Source: Sarcocystis neurona
Lineage: Eukaryota > Apicomplexa > Conoidasida > Eucoccidiorida > Sarcocystidae
Length of the DNA: 64,000 nt
NCBI GenBank assembly: GCA_000727475.1
Contig: KL647305.1
Span: 1,868,594-1,932,593 of the forward strand
Reading direction: 5' to 3'
Shown piece after piece: positions 47,830 through 58,723 of this stretch. A program made the position numbers and the translations under genes. The notes beneath the pieces were generated by a model. The model did no database searches. It saw only the letters and a program-made list of their open reading frames with translations, and was not told the origin of the DNA. Positions within the stretch are counted from its first letter, which is position 1. Every line of letters begins with the position of its first letter.

Positions 47830-49761
47830 TCACCCGCTGCTGTAGCTACACCCAACTGCCGCCGGTGCTACCAAAGAGTATGGAGACCCGGGAGGCCGTG
47901 AAATACTACCGCTAGTGCGCTTCCGCTTCCGCTGTCCTGCTTGTAATGGTGAACCCCTACCTGGTGCCGTTGACGCTGCTTCCCTAGCGGCAGAACTGCT
48001 CCTCCTCCTCCTCCTTTTGATGAAATTCCTGCTGCTCCGTACCACGCCGTCTTCGTTAAGGTCGACGACAACGTGCTCTGGCTGCAGCCGTTGCCCTTGC
48101 CGGTGCTGCTGCTGGTCCTGTCGCTGCTGCTGCTGTTGATACCGGCGGTGTTGGTGCTGGTGGTGTTGCTGCTTGGGTTGCTGCTGATGCGTGTCGCCGA
48201 AGCCCTGCGCGTCACACGGCTGCTGCACGTGGAGACGGCGATCCCCTTCATGCTGCTGCTGCTGCTGGCAATGCTCTCCCTGGTGTTGTTTGTGCTGAAT
48301 ATCCTCCTGTTTCTCTCCTTGCCGCTGCCGAGACTGTTGCAGCTGCTGGTGCTGCGGCTGTTGCTGGCACTGCTGCGCCGGGTCCTGTCGTTGCCGCCGC
48401 TGCTGCTGTCGCTGGTGGTGCTGTCTCTGTGTGGTCGGGTCCAGCACCTGTGGCCAGGCGGCACCGTTCGGTAGGGCAGGCGGTGCCGCTGCAGCAAGTG
48501 AGGGAAACGCAGCAGCAGCAGCTGGTACGCCCCCGCGCAGTATACGCTTCGCGTGCAAGCTGTCGCAACAGGTGGGGGACAGAAGGTACTGAGACAAGCA
48601 GGACAAAGCAGCCTTCCAGTGCCAGCCGCTTCTGGGAAGACTGCTTGGAGTGGGGAGACGCCAGCTGCTGTGGCTGCTGTCGCCGTTTGTCGAGAAGATC
48701 GCCTTGCTGGTGTTGTTGCTCCTGTTGCTGCTGCCCCCGCTCCTGCTGCTGCTCCCGCTGCTGGAGCCACCCTGACTGCTGCTGCTGCTTGAGGTGAAGC
48801 ACCCGAAGAGCCACAGGACTTGCATGCACCGCTGTCGCTGCAAGTGCTGCAGTGCTGTAGCAGCTGCCCGCAGCTCCTCCTCCGGTGCTGCAGCCAAAAC
48901 ACCGAAGCAAGACCCAGCAGCAGCAGCAACAAAAGGCCGCCGCCGCACTCGCTGACTGCTGCTGCTGCTGGTCAATGGAAGAGCCGTGACAGAAGGCTGT
49001 CCCCCACTCCCCGCTGCTTCCGATGCTGCTCCTTCTGCGGCTTCCGCATACGCTGTTGTTTTATTTCTACCTTCCTTTGACACTGCCGCTGCTGAAGCTA
49101 CCAGTGGACGTCGGGAGAGTAGTCGTGAGGCTGCCCGTGCTGCTCCTTCTGGTGCTGCTCCCCCTGCTCCTCTTGCTCCTGCTCCTGCTGCGCAAGTGCT
49201 GCTGTGCAATTGCTCACGTAGACCGCCGGCTGAAGAAGAAGAAGGAGACATACACCGGCAGCCAGTGTAGGGGGAGTGCTGCGGCGTTGAGCAATGCGAG
49301 GTCGCACTTTGTCGCTGTTGTTGCGGATGCTGACACTGCTGCTGACGCAGTTGTGCCTGCTGCTGTTCTTGCTGGCGGTGGTGCTGTGGCGCAGGCAGGT
49401 AGTCCTGGTGGGGTCCTTGCCCTTGCTGCTGCTGCTGGCAGCTGTAGTGCTCTTGCTGCTGTTGCTGCTGGGAGTCCCGCTCCTGCTGCGTGTTCTCCTC
49501 CTGCGTCCGCTGTGCGTATTCCTCCTGTCCCTGTTGCGGGTGTTTCTCCGGCTCCTGTTTCGTCCGCTGGTATGGCTGCTGGCGCTCGGGCTCCTGCTGA
49601 CGTCGTCGCTGGTCACGCTGCTGCCGAAGGTAATCCTCCTGCTGCGGGTGCTGCTGCTGCTGGCAGTGTCCCTGCTGCCGCTGTTGCCGGGCACACCACA
49701 CAGCGAAGATAGAAGGCACAGCGGGGGCACCAGTACTCCTCAGTTCACAAGGCCACCGCAC
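47830..49761 (-). CDS. Poly-Gln/Ser/Ala protein, nuclear-type basic segment
   Basis: Minus-strand frame of 643 codons ending at 47830. It opens with GTG, not ATG, so an upstream exon is likely, and the first real coding acceptor may be ggtgtgcccggcaacag inside it. Order: a Gln/Glu/Arg-rich N-terminal third (QRDQRRRQQEPERQQ), an Ala-rich middle (NKTTAYAEAAEGAA, RRRPFVAAAAGSC), poly-Ser, a second poly-Gln/His block, then HVVVDLNEDGVVRSSRNFIK followed by KRRRRR and KRKRTSG, which look like nuclear localisation clusters. The acidic DLNED motif next to basic runs suggests a regulatory or nuclear protein, but that is inference. It could be a downstream exon of the 50650-52150 frame. Confidence 0.45.
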   Translation of the reverse strand: MRWPCELRSTGAPAVPSIFAVWCARQQRQQGHCQQQQHPQQEDYLRQQRDQRRRQQEPERQQPYQRTKQEPEKHPQQGQEEYAQRTQEENTQQERDSQQQQQQEHYSCQQQQQGQGPHQDYLPAPQHHRQQEQQQAQLRQQQCQHPQQQRQSATSHCSTPQHSPYTGCRCMSPSSSSAGGLREQLHSSTCAAGAGARGAGGAAPEGAARAASRLLSRRPLVASAAAVSKEGRNKTTAYAEAAEGAASEAAGSGGQPSVTALPLTSSSSSQRVRRRPFVAAAAGSCFGVLAAAPEEELRAAATALQHLQRQRCMQVLWLFGCFTSSSSSSQGGSSSGSSSRSGGSSNRSNNTSKAIFSTNGDSSHSSWRLPTPSSLPRSGWHWKAALSCLSQYLLSPTCCDSLHAKRILRGGVPAAAAAFPSLAAAAPPALPNGAAWPQVLDPTTQRQHHQRQQQRRQRQDPAQQCQQQPQHQQLQQSRQRQGEKQEDIQHKQHQGEHCQQQQQHEGDRRLHVQQPCDAQGFGDTHQQQPKQQHHQHQHRRYQQQQQRQDQQQHRQGQRLQPEHVVVDLNEDGVVRSSRNFIKRRRRRSSSAAREAASTAPGRGSPLQAGQRKRKRTSGSISRPPGSPYSLVAPAAVGCSYSSG

Positions 49762-50649
49762 TCTGCCACATTCATACGTACGTGTTCCTCGGGTTGTTTT
49801 CCCACTTATTCGTCACGCACACACACGTTACCCGAATAAGTATATACCCGCCTGTTCGTGGGCTTCCATCTAAGTATATGCATATATATATATGCGTATA
49901 TATATACATATGTAAGCATCCCCAATGCCACCTACCCATAAGTAAATGTATGTGTGTATATATATATAAATAGATAGATAGGTAGATAGGTGTAGTTGCC
50001 CGTATGCATACGTACGATCACACACACATACATCCCTGTACCTGTACACTCGGACATGTATAGGTACTTGACTTCCCCTACGTGTCGATATATATATATA
50101 TATTTACAATATAATCGACAGGTAGAGCACACACACGTAAACACGTAGTCACTCATATATATATATATATATATATGATACACTTGACACCTAGAGTATA
50201 CACATATGTATACGTAGTCATTCATATGTATGTATATATTTATAATATACTTGACACCTGCAGTATAGGCACATACGTATGTAGTCAATCATATATATGT
50301 GTACACATACATATTATACTTGACACCTAGAGTGTACACACTTATACATATACATGTATATATATATATGTGGTCATACATATACATGTATATATATAAT
50401 ATACTTGACACGTAGGGCATACACATATATATATGTAGTCGTTCACTGTGGACCGAGACGACCCCTGATATATGACGGGATTTAGACGTATGTCTGGTTG
50501 TACGTGTCGCGCCGTGCAGGAAGAAGCAACGACGCGCATGCACTCGAGAGAAGGTCTGCTATAGATGAACTGGGCTTCCTTCCTTTCCTTGCATGCGAGC
50601 GTACGTTCCGCAACATGCCTGAGACTCACACGTGTGAGACGTTTTTTAC
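49762..50649. other. Spacer/intron with 67-79-bp tandem repeat
   Basis: Mostly TA/TATG and TGTACAC sequence carrying the tandem repeat at 50085-50450. If the 50650-52150 and 47830-49761 frames belong to one gene, this is an intron. No exon is visible. Confidence 0.5.
50085..50450. repeat. Tandem repeat, 5 units of 67-79 bp
   Basis: A (a/t)acttgacacctagagtatac element starts at 50183, 50250, 50329 and 50404, with a degenerate first copy at about 50115. Each is followed by acacatatgtatacgtagtca(t/c)tcata and a TA tract of variable length, which explains the variable period. Confidence 0.85.
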
Positions 50650-52150
50650 CCATGCCGCTGCTGGGCGCAGCCGGTCCTGTACGCGCAGCAGCAACAGCGT
50701 CCCGGCCAGCAGCAGCAGCAGGACCTGCGGAAGTCCCCGACGCGACAGCAGCCGCAGAGTAGTCTGCAGCAGGACCACTGCCGGGGCTGCTCACACACAC
50801 ATACCCTCCCCTGGGACTGGCCTTCCCTGGCGCCACGCGCTCCCGTGGCGCTGCTGCCGCTGCCGTGGCTACTGGTGATAACACTGGGGATCCTGCTGCT
50901 GCAGGTGCTGCACCCCCTGCTACTGCACCTCCTGCGGCGGTCGTTCCTGCTCCTGCGTCCGTAGACGCTGCCGCTGCCGCTGCTCCGACTGGCGCCGCTG
51001 CTGCTGCTTGTCGTTCTCCTGTTGCAGCCGGCGTGGTCGTCGTTGCCAACCAGCCGCGGGTTTCTGCTGTTTTGCGTGTCACAGCCGCTGCCACGGCTAC
51101 TCCTCCTACCTCCACCGCTGCATCGGCCACAAGATCTGCTTTGAGTTCCTCGCTCTGCTGCGGTGCAGATGACTTCTGCAGCTGCTGCTGCCACGCCCCC
51201 ATCGGAATCCGATGCCGCTGCTCCTCACTCGGAAAGAAAACCTCCTGCACGTCCTCCTCCTCTTGCTGCTGCTGTAGCTCCAACCCGTACACCGACTGCC
51301 GCTGCCACTTCTGCTGCTCCTGTTGTTGTGTCTGCTGCTGCTGCTCCTGCCGCTGCTGTTTTTCGTCCTGCGGCTGCGGTTCGTGCTGCTGCTGCTGCGT
51401 CCTGTATGAATCCTGCTGCTTCTGCTGCCTGTGCTGCTGTTCCTGTTCCCTGCGCTCCTGGGTCTGCAAACGTTGCGGGGCGGCCCGCCAAAGCTTCTGT
51501 TCCGTTTGTGACTGCTGCTGGTAGTCTTCCTCGTCCAGCAGCTGCAGCTGCTGCCGCACCTGCCGCCAGTGCCCAACACCAAGCATCCGTTGTTGCCGCC
51601 GCTGCTTCTTATGCCGCTGCTCAAGGCAGTGCCTCTGCTCTCGCACTCCGACTCGCGACACGTGCTGCTGGTCCTCTTCCACCTGCGGCCACTCCTGGAG
51701 CTGCTGCTGCTGGTGGAAGTCCTGTCGTATGTGCTGATGCTGCTGCTCTTCGTCGCAGCAGTGGTGGCGGCGGTGGTCCTGCTGTTCACGCACCATCCGC
51801 TGCTGCTCCGTGCCCATCTGCTGCTGCTCGAGACTCTCGCCAGGCTGTTGCCGTTGATGTCGCACCACCACCACCTGCTGCTGCTGCGTGTGGCCAACGC
51901 ACTGCTGCTCCTGCCTCTGTTGGAGCACAGAGAGATAACGTGCGCCGTGCTTCTCCATCTGAACTGCGAGAGAGCCAGCAACTAGTTGCTGTTGCATCAA
52001 GAACAACCTCATCTGCTGCTGTCGCCTGCGCACTGCAAGACCCCACCACAGACACGCATGCAGCAGCGACCTGTACAGAGCAGCCAACGTGCGGACGCTC
52101 AGCAACAACAGCAGCAGGGAGCAGCTGCAGCAGCAGGAAAGCAGCGCCAT
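50650..52150 (-). CDS. Poly-Gln protein with N-terminal signal anchor
   Basis: The frame begins with a true ATG at 52150 and a hydrophobic stretch (SLLLLLLSVRTLAALY), then Gln/Glu/Arg/His-rich sequence over about 330 codons, including coherent pieces (ARYLSVLQQRQEQQC, EEEDVQEVFFPSEEQRHRIP), and an Ala/Gly/Pro/Thr-rich segment ending SSGM. It reaches a donor, ATGG followed by gtaaaa, at 50649; without splicing the frame runs on into TA microsatellite and stops at 50342, which looks wrong. The frame 51786-52694 overlaps the N terminus in another register and reads almost as well, so the ATG may not be the true start. No domain recognised. Confidence 0.45.
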
Positions 52151-52668
52151 GCACCTGCTGCAGCGGCTCCCCAGATCGGCAGCAGCGCCGCAGAAGCAGC
52201 ATCACGACAGCTGCAGCGCAGCCGCAGAAACAGCACATCGCCCGCGGTCGCTGGAACGAGCAACGGCAGTTACAGAGCCGCAGCGTCGCAGCATTAGCGG
52301 CCGACATCTTCGCTACCAGCAGCACCCATAGCAGCAGCAGCAGTACGAGCGCGTCATTGCGACGACGGTGGCTCCCACGACCGCATGCATCGCCACAGTA
52401 CACCTGAAGCGGCACTTGCCAGGAGTAGCGGCAGACCTGCCGTACAGCAGCGACATAGCGCTTCAACGAAGTAGCAGCAATCAACAGCGGCAGCAAGACT
52501 GTAACGCAGCGAGACGCTGTCGAAGCGGCAGCAGCACTCAGAACACAGCAGGAACGCAACAGCAGTCCCAAACATTGGTGCAGCAGCCAGGTCATAGGAG
52601 AAAGCTTCAACAAAAAAGCCTTCCTCGTCAGGCCGCAGGTCAAGTCGGAGATACCTCGTAGCCTACTC

Positions 52669-55600
52669 TCACCTGCCGCGTGTGCCGACCTCAAACTTAC
52701 TTTGTATCACATCTCGTTTCCTGTTTGCCAGCAACGCGTGCAGCGCAGCAGCCGCGGCAGCAGAGCACTGGGCAGTAGCAGCAGCAGGACCAACAGCAAC
52801 AGCGGCAGGACCAACAGCAGCAGCAGCAGGACCAACAGCAGCAGCAGCAGGACCAACAGCAGCAGCAGCAGGACCAACAGCAGAAGTGGCAGCATCCTCA
52901 GCGCAGACCTCGTCGTCGCTGTAGTCTTCGTCCTTGGATGGATGTTCCCTCAAATCCTTTGAGAAGCTGCCGCAAATCGCACCCAGTACATGCTGCTGCG
53001 AGCGACGCTCCTGTGTACGCAGCCGGTGCTGCTCAGGCTGCTGCAGCTGCTGCCTGGTGAGCTGCCGCTGCTTGTAGTGCAACGACGGTTGCTCCACGGA
53101 GACGGCATCCACGTGTTGCTGCTCCCCCGTGCGCTGCTGCTGCCGCTGGTCCATTGTCCACCGCGGCTGCTGCTCCTCCGCAGGCTGCTGCTGTCCCACC
53201 GTATGATCTTGCGGCTCCTGATGCTCTTCTGCTTCACGCTGCGACTGCTGCTGGTGCTCCACTACGGTCCATTGCTGCTGCGATGCCACTGCGTATGGCT
53301 CCAGACGCCCAGCAATCCCTCCCCACTGCTGCTGCTCTTCGCTTCGCGAAGGTTCCACGCGCAGCCTGCTCGCAGGCTGCCGTTGCTGCAGTATCCAAGG
53401 TCGCCCCGGCAGAGCGTAGTGCTGCTCTTGCGTGTACCTGTGAGGGTGCTGCTCCTCCGCGTCAGATTCAGCCGCTGCTTGCAGCAGTGAAGCTGCCGGA
53501 AAAGACAGAAGGTGCTTGTCCGCAGGCTGCTGGAGCTGCCCCTGTAGCTTCTCTGCCAGCTCCTCGTTGCTGCTGTTACCTCTCCGTCTGCACGCGTCCG
53601 CTTCTCTTACAGTAGCTGCTGCTGCTGTCTCGACATCTGCCAGAGATCCTGCTGCAGCCGTGTCTCTTGGACAAAAGACTGCGAGGCTTGCCGCTGATGT
53701 TGCACGCGCTCCCTCCGCTGTAGGTACCGCCTCTACCGCAGGTGCTCTTGATTCGTCTAGTGCTCCCGGTATTTCCTCATTTGCTGCAGCCGCCGTGCAT
53801 GTGGCTGCTGCCCTATGAGCTGCTGTTGCTGTTAGCGGAGGGACTGCTTGTACCGATACTGTTGCTGCAGCACGTGCTGCTGCTGTGAGCGCTGCTGCAA
53901 TTCCAGGTGCTGCCGGTGCTGCCGCTGCAGATATTGCTGCTGCTCTTGCAAATCCCGCTGCTGCTTGAGGTACTGCTGCTGCTGCTGCTCGATCGCGTCG
54001 CTGCAGGATCCCTTCTCTCGGACAGCTGCTGTTCACAGGGGTGGCGCTTGTTTTCACCGTCACGAACAGCCCACTGTCCTCTTTACTACTGTAGTCCACC
54101 CTGTTGCTCCTGCTGGTGCAACCGCCTTGCACCTGCCCCACATTCACGACTGCGTCTGCCGCTGCGTGTGCTGGCCCCACAGCAGCTGCTGCTATTCTGC
54201 TGCTCCCTACTACTATTGCTGCTGCTGTGGTAGTGCTGCGCGCTGGCGTACTTGTGGAACTGCTGCTCGCCGGCGTATTCCTGCTGCTACCTGCTGCTGT
54301 AGTAATGGTGCTCGCCGCTCCTGCTGCAGCGGCCACAGATCCGGAAGTGCTGCTTATCGCTGCTGTTTCTGCTGAAGCCACGCCTCCTCCTGCTGTTGTA
54401 AAAATAGTATTGCGGGTCCTCGCTGCTTCTGCTACTACAGGGTTTTTACCGGTTGTTCGCAGGGCAGTCGCAGCAGTGCTGGTACTGCTTGGTGCCGCTG
54501 TTGTTTCACGGCGGCCCCCTGCTGCTGCGTATCTTTCAACAACAGCGCTGGACCTCCCCAGGCGCCCTGACCACCTTGCAGGTGGAACGCAGGCGCCCGA
54601 AGCGGCAGCGGCAGCAGCAGGACACATAGATGCGGAAACAGCAGCAGCAGACAACAAACACGGTGAAGCATCAAGCGACGAAGAAGCACGAGCAGCAGTC
54701 GGTGTAGGCGAGGTAGCAGCGATACGTGGAGAACAGCCAGGAGCTCCAGGTAGAGATAAAACAGCAGGACAGGGTGAAGAAGCACAAGAAGAGGCAGCAG
54801 CAGCAGCGACGCTACCAAGTGAACGGTAAGAGGCGCCATCAACTGTCTGCTGAGGTGCAGTGAACGTGACGGCCGTCGAAGAAGACGCAGCAGAGAAAGC
54901 TGCAGCAGCAGCACACGCGACAACTAACGAAGCTTCACCAGCACCAGGTGCTGGTGCCGGGTAAGTACCAGCTGAAGAAAAGAGAGCAGCAGCTGCTGGC
55001 ACAACAGGAGGAGTAGCAGGAAGCGCTACACCAACACGAGGAGATGCCGTTGCTGGCAGAGGAAATGAAGAGGCAGCAGCAGCAGCAGCGAGATGAGGAG
55101 GAACACTAGCATGGAAAAGGCGCACTTTCGTGTCGACGCTACTGCGGCGCGTCTGATCTCCGCTGCACGCTGTCATAAAACTGCTGCACCTGCTGTGTCC
55201 GCTGCTGCTCTTCCTGCTGTCGCTGCTGCTGCTTCCGCTTCCGCGTGTGCAGCGGCTTTTGCTCCTCCTGCTTCGACTTCTCCCGCTTCTGCGCATGCTG
55301 GCCTTGCATGCCTTTCCATTCCAGGAACTTATCACCTTTGCTTCCCCAAATTCCACGTTTTCTCCGGAATCCGCCTGCTGCTCGTGCGTAGGCGGCTGTT
55401 GTGGTGAAAGCTGTTGCTGCTGCTGTCTCTGCGTGTTCTGCTGCTGTCTTTGCGTGGTCTGCTCCTGTCGCTGCTGGTGCTGCGCATCTGGCTGTCGAGC
55501 CTCGCTTACCTGCTCTCCATGCCTGTCCGACGTTAATAATACCCCCTTTGGTCGGTTACCACCCGCTGCTGATGCTGACGTCGGGTCTGTTGGTGATGCA

Positions 55601-57426
55601 ACTGCTTTTGCGCCTGCCGCGGGTGCTTCCGCGGGTGCTGCTGCGGGTGCTGCTGCTGCCACACCTGTTGTGGGCGCTCTTGTTGGCGGTTTTATAACTG
55701 CTACTGGACGTAGTTCAGCGGTGTGCGTTTGCTGCTGCCGCCGTTGTGTTGCCTCGGTGCTGCCTCCGATTCCAGCAGCTACTGCAGAGGGACCGGGACT
55801 GCTGGTGCTTCTTCGTTCATTTGCTGCTGTTGCTGCAAGTGCACACTGCAGCTGATGTCGGAGGCGTTCAACGACGCTGCGCTGCGACAGCAAGGCATCG
55901 TGAAGATGCTTGATCATTCTCCTGCTCGCGCCGTTGCTGGCCCTGCACGCGCAGTGTGCGGCGCGCGCCCCATCCGTCCCCGAGCTGCTGCTGTGCTTTT
56001 TCCTCCTTTCGCAGCTGCTGCTGCATCTCGACCACATCCTGCTCTACCGCGCCCACCCGCAGGGCTTCCTGCCGCATATGACACATTCCTACAACTGCTC
56101 CCATCGACGCTTCTGCCACTGCTAGCGGGACGCCAGCACGTCCTCGTGTATCGTTTCAAAAAGCAACTGTTTTTGCGTGCGAATACTCCCAGGAACACTT
56201 GGTGTTTGTTACGCAGTAATAGTCAACGTCGACGACGAAAACAGTGGCAACTGGTGTTGACTTCTGTGGCAGCGGTTCGTGTCCCATTACCTGCTAGGTG
56301 CAGTCCTTGTCCCCGTATGCAACAGCAGCTGCTATTTTCTTACGTGACAGGTACTGCTGCTTCACGTAGCAGTCGCGGCCATCTGCACTTCGTTGGACTT
56401 CTTTCCCTGGTTGACTGTGCCTGTGCTCACGCAGCCAGTTTGCATGCAGTTGCACGGTCATTTGGTTGCTGATGTTTCTCGTGAAGTAACAGAGCCCGTG
56501 CTACTTGGCCGGTGGTGGTCGTCGTGGTGGTGCGTCACCGGGCTGCTAGCCGTTTTTTCACGCAGGTGCTGGTGAGCGCGACTAGCGGCTGTCGGCCAAC
56601 CGATGCTGCTGCTTGCGCAGCTGCTGCTGCGGGGTGGCGTTCTGATGGAGGTTCTGTGGATCTCACTCTTCCCTACACGCGTGACAACGCGTTGCGGGCC
56701 CAGAAGCGCCTTTGTCTGAGAGGCTGTCCGCGTTGCTCCTGACGTCGCTGTTGCTGTCCACAGGGTTGGTGTTAATCTTCGTGTCACTGCGCGCGTGCGG
56801 CGGTTCGGGTCGGGCTGCTGGTGCTCTCGCTTGTGCTGTGGTGTACCGTGACAGCTGCTACTACCTGCGTGCTGGGCAACAAACTGAGTGTTCGATTCTC
56901 TGGTGCAGTGCGTCGATTCTACGACGCAGTTGTCTTGTTCAATTGTTGCTACCAACTCGTGTCGCTTTCTCGTGTCCTGCTGTTCCCATGCGGCTCTGTG
57001 GCGGCAGCCAGAGGTATCGCCTAGTTCTGGTCCTGCCACGCACTGGCTTGTGGCTGCCGACTACTCTTCGATTTTACGGCTGCTGCTGCTGCTGCTTTGA
57101 GGAGGCGTGTGCGGGCTCTGGGTACAACTGCTCGTGCTCTGCTCCTACTGGTCAAATAGGTATGTCACGTAGCTACGACGCGACGCTGTGGCATAGCTTC
57201 CCCCGAGACACGCGCTGCAGAGCTGGGTGAGAGTCGGCTGTCTCTGTTGCTGCTGCTGCTGAGCCGCTAAGTCGGCTTCGCGGATGTTGGTGAACCCCAC
57301 GGGCCGTGGTGCCTCTTCATGATGGCAGCTCCTGCTCGTGACGATTGTGCACCTCCCATGATTCCTTGCGAAGTTGTCGCAGCTTAAACACAGACCGCAG
57401 CCGTGTGGAGTAGTGCCACACGACAT
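52669..57426 (-). CDS. Large multi-exon repeat-rich protein with Cys-rich N terminus and coiled coil
   Basis: I group three minus-strand coding stretches. (1) 57426-57145: ATG in context ccaaATG, a Cys/His-rich start (HGCGLCLSCDNF, then Cys and CHH) that could bind zinc, then FTNIREADLAAQQQQQQ. (2) 56119-about 55870: a helical stretch (EQDVVEMQQQLRKEEKAQQQL). (3) about 55920-52669: one open frame starting with a coiled-coil-like segment (IKHLHDALLSQRSVVERL), then Ala/Ser/Thr-rich and poly-Gln sequence, five copies of the heptapeptide AVGPAAA, and a charged end (DLREHPSKDEDYSDDE, then QSKFEVGTRGR and stop). Parts 2 and 3 are in different frames and overlap; no intron-sized gap separates them. 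The exons joining 1 and 2 lie in 56130-57140 and are unresolved. Function unknown. Confidence 0.45.
52780..52886. repeat. 21-bp tandem repeat coding AVGPAAA, 5 copies
   Basis: The plus strand repeats agcagcagcaggaccaac-type units with period 21. Read on the minus strand it gives five near-perfect Ala-Val-Gly-Pro-Ala-Ala-Ala heptapeptides, with one Val for Ala change. It lies near the C terminus of the 52669-57426 gene. Confidence 0.9.
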
Positions 57427-57723
57427 TTGGTATAATCTACTGGTGTACGGAGAGGACGGTGCACATTAGAGGCTGCCGCTGCCGTTGCAGTTGTCCACCA
57501 TCGCCGGGTTCGTGTTCGCGGCGTCCCTTGTTTGACGTATGTGACTGCCCTTCTTGTAATGCGCCTCGGTCGTGATACTTCATGTGTTGAACGTGGCGGT
57601 GTTGGTTTTTTCGCTCTGCTGACATTGTTGCGGCTACACGGACGTTCGGGCGTCACTCCTACCGCCACGTAAGCGGCACCGCGGTACCATTCTCGACTTT
57701 GTGCTACCATTCGCTACAGTAAG

Positions 57724-58723
57724 GTGTCGTGGTGTCCTTCGCGTTGGGGGTACTGCTGCTGCGGCAGTGCTGCCACTGCGGCGCTTGCAGCTGCTGCTGC
57801 TTTACTGCTCGCTGCTGCTCCTGCTGATGGGGTAGAGCGAGCGCCTACATTGGGGCTTCACAGGACGTTGGCGAAAGGTGGACTGCTGCTATCGGTACGG
57901 CTTCACCAGCTGCTCATCCGACTGCAGCATCTTCACCCTCCAAAGTATGCCGCTGTTGGGGCTTCTCCTCTGCCGCCTTTGCCGGGTCATGAGAAAGACT
58001 CTGAAAGTAAAAACCCTAAGTCCGGTATGTAACCCAGGCGTGCAAACCTGTTACACGGTGGTCTCCTCGTGTAGCCGCTGCCGCCGTGTAACGTCACATT
58101 CTCTGCACACAACTGTACACACTCGTGACGAGTGTAGGCACGATCCAGTTGTTGCTGCCTGGTACACCTATCCGTTGAGCTACCTACATGTTTACGCGGG
58201 GTCTATCCTAGCAGAGGGCCACAGGGTGAGCAGTACTGCGTCCGAGCGGCACAACACCACTGCGGCTGTTGCTGTATTTGCTGGTGTTTGAGCTGGGGAT
58301 GCGGACGCCTGCCGCCTGCTGATGTTTCGTGTTAGGGGGTTGGTGCTCCTTCTAATATTGTGGTTGTATCGCTGCTGTAGCGCATTCTGTTACTGTGGTT
58401 GCTACTTGTGCGCTGGCGGTTTTTTTCCTGCTTCAGCAGGTGTTCGTTTGCGAGAGGGTGTTACTCCTTTTGGAATTACTGTGTTCTTAATGGTGCTCCT
58501 GTTTGTGAGCCTGCTGCTGCTGTTAGAGTGGCATTGTGAGCCGCTGCCGGTGTCGGACTACTGCCATTGCGACAATCGCAGTCATCTCGAACTGCTGGAG
58601 CTAGAGTTGCATGCATTCCTATTGGAAACATTAGCGTCCATCGGATGCAGCACCTGCTGTGCGGACGCAGCCACAGGAACTAATAAGCGGCTGTGTCTAC
58701 CAAAGAGTCTCTTTTCCTTTTGA
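57724..58723 (+). CDS. Candidate membrane protein, last two exons
   Basis: The exon ending at 58024 (AAGTCCG followed by gtatgt, a very good donor) encodes an Ala-rich hydrophobic segment (ALAAAAALLLAAAP), then TLGLHRTLAKGGLLLSVRL and a Pro-rich, charged end (GHEKDSESKNPKS). The next exon begins at 58440 after the pyrimidine tract ttttttcctgcttcagcag, keeps phase, and encodes a membrane helix (GITVFLMVLLFVSLLLLL), a Cys/Asp-rich loop and a stop at 58721-58723. Upstream exons and the ATG are not found; the frame start at 57724 is GTG. The gene is divergent from the minus-strand gene starting at 57426. No family is recognised. Confidence 0.4.

Noticed and set aside
51163..52407. 414-codon plus-strand Ala-rich frame
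   Set aside because: It lies opposite the Gln/Glu-rich minus frame with coherent charged segments; the Ala runs come from GCT/GCA repeats and lack any non-repeat protein-like block.
58010..58022. Telomere-type AAACCCTAA element
   Set aside because: Only a single copy, inside a proposed exon; no array is present.
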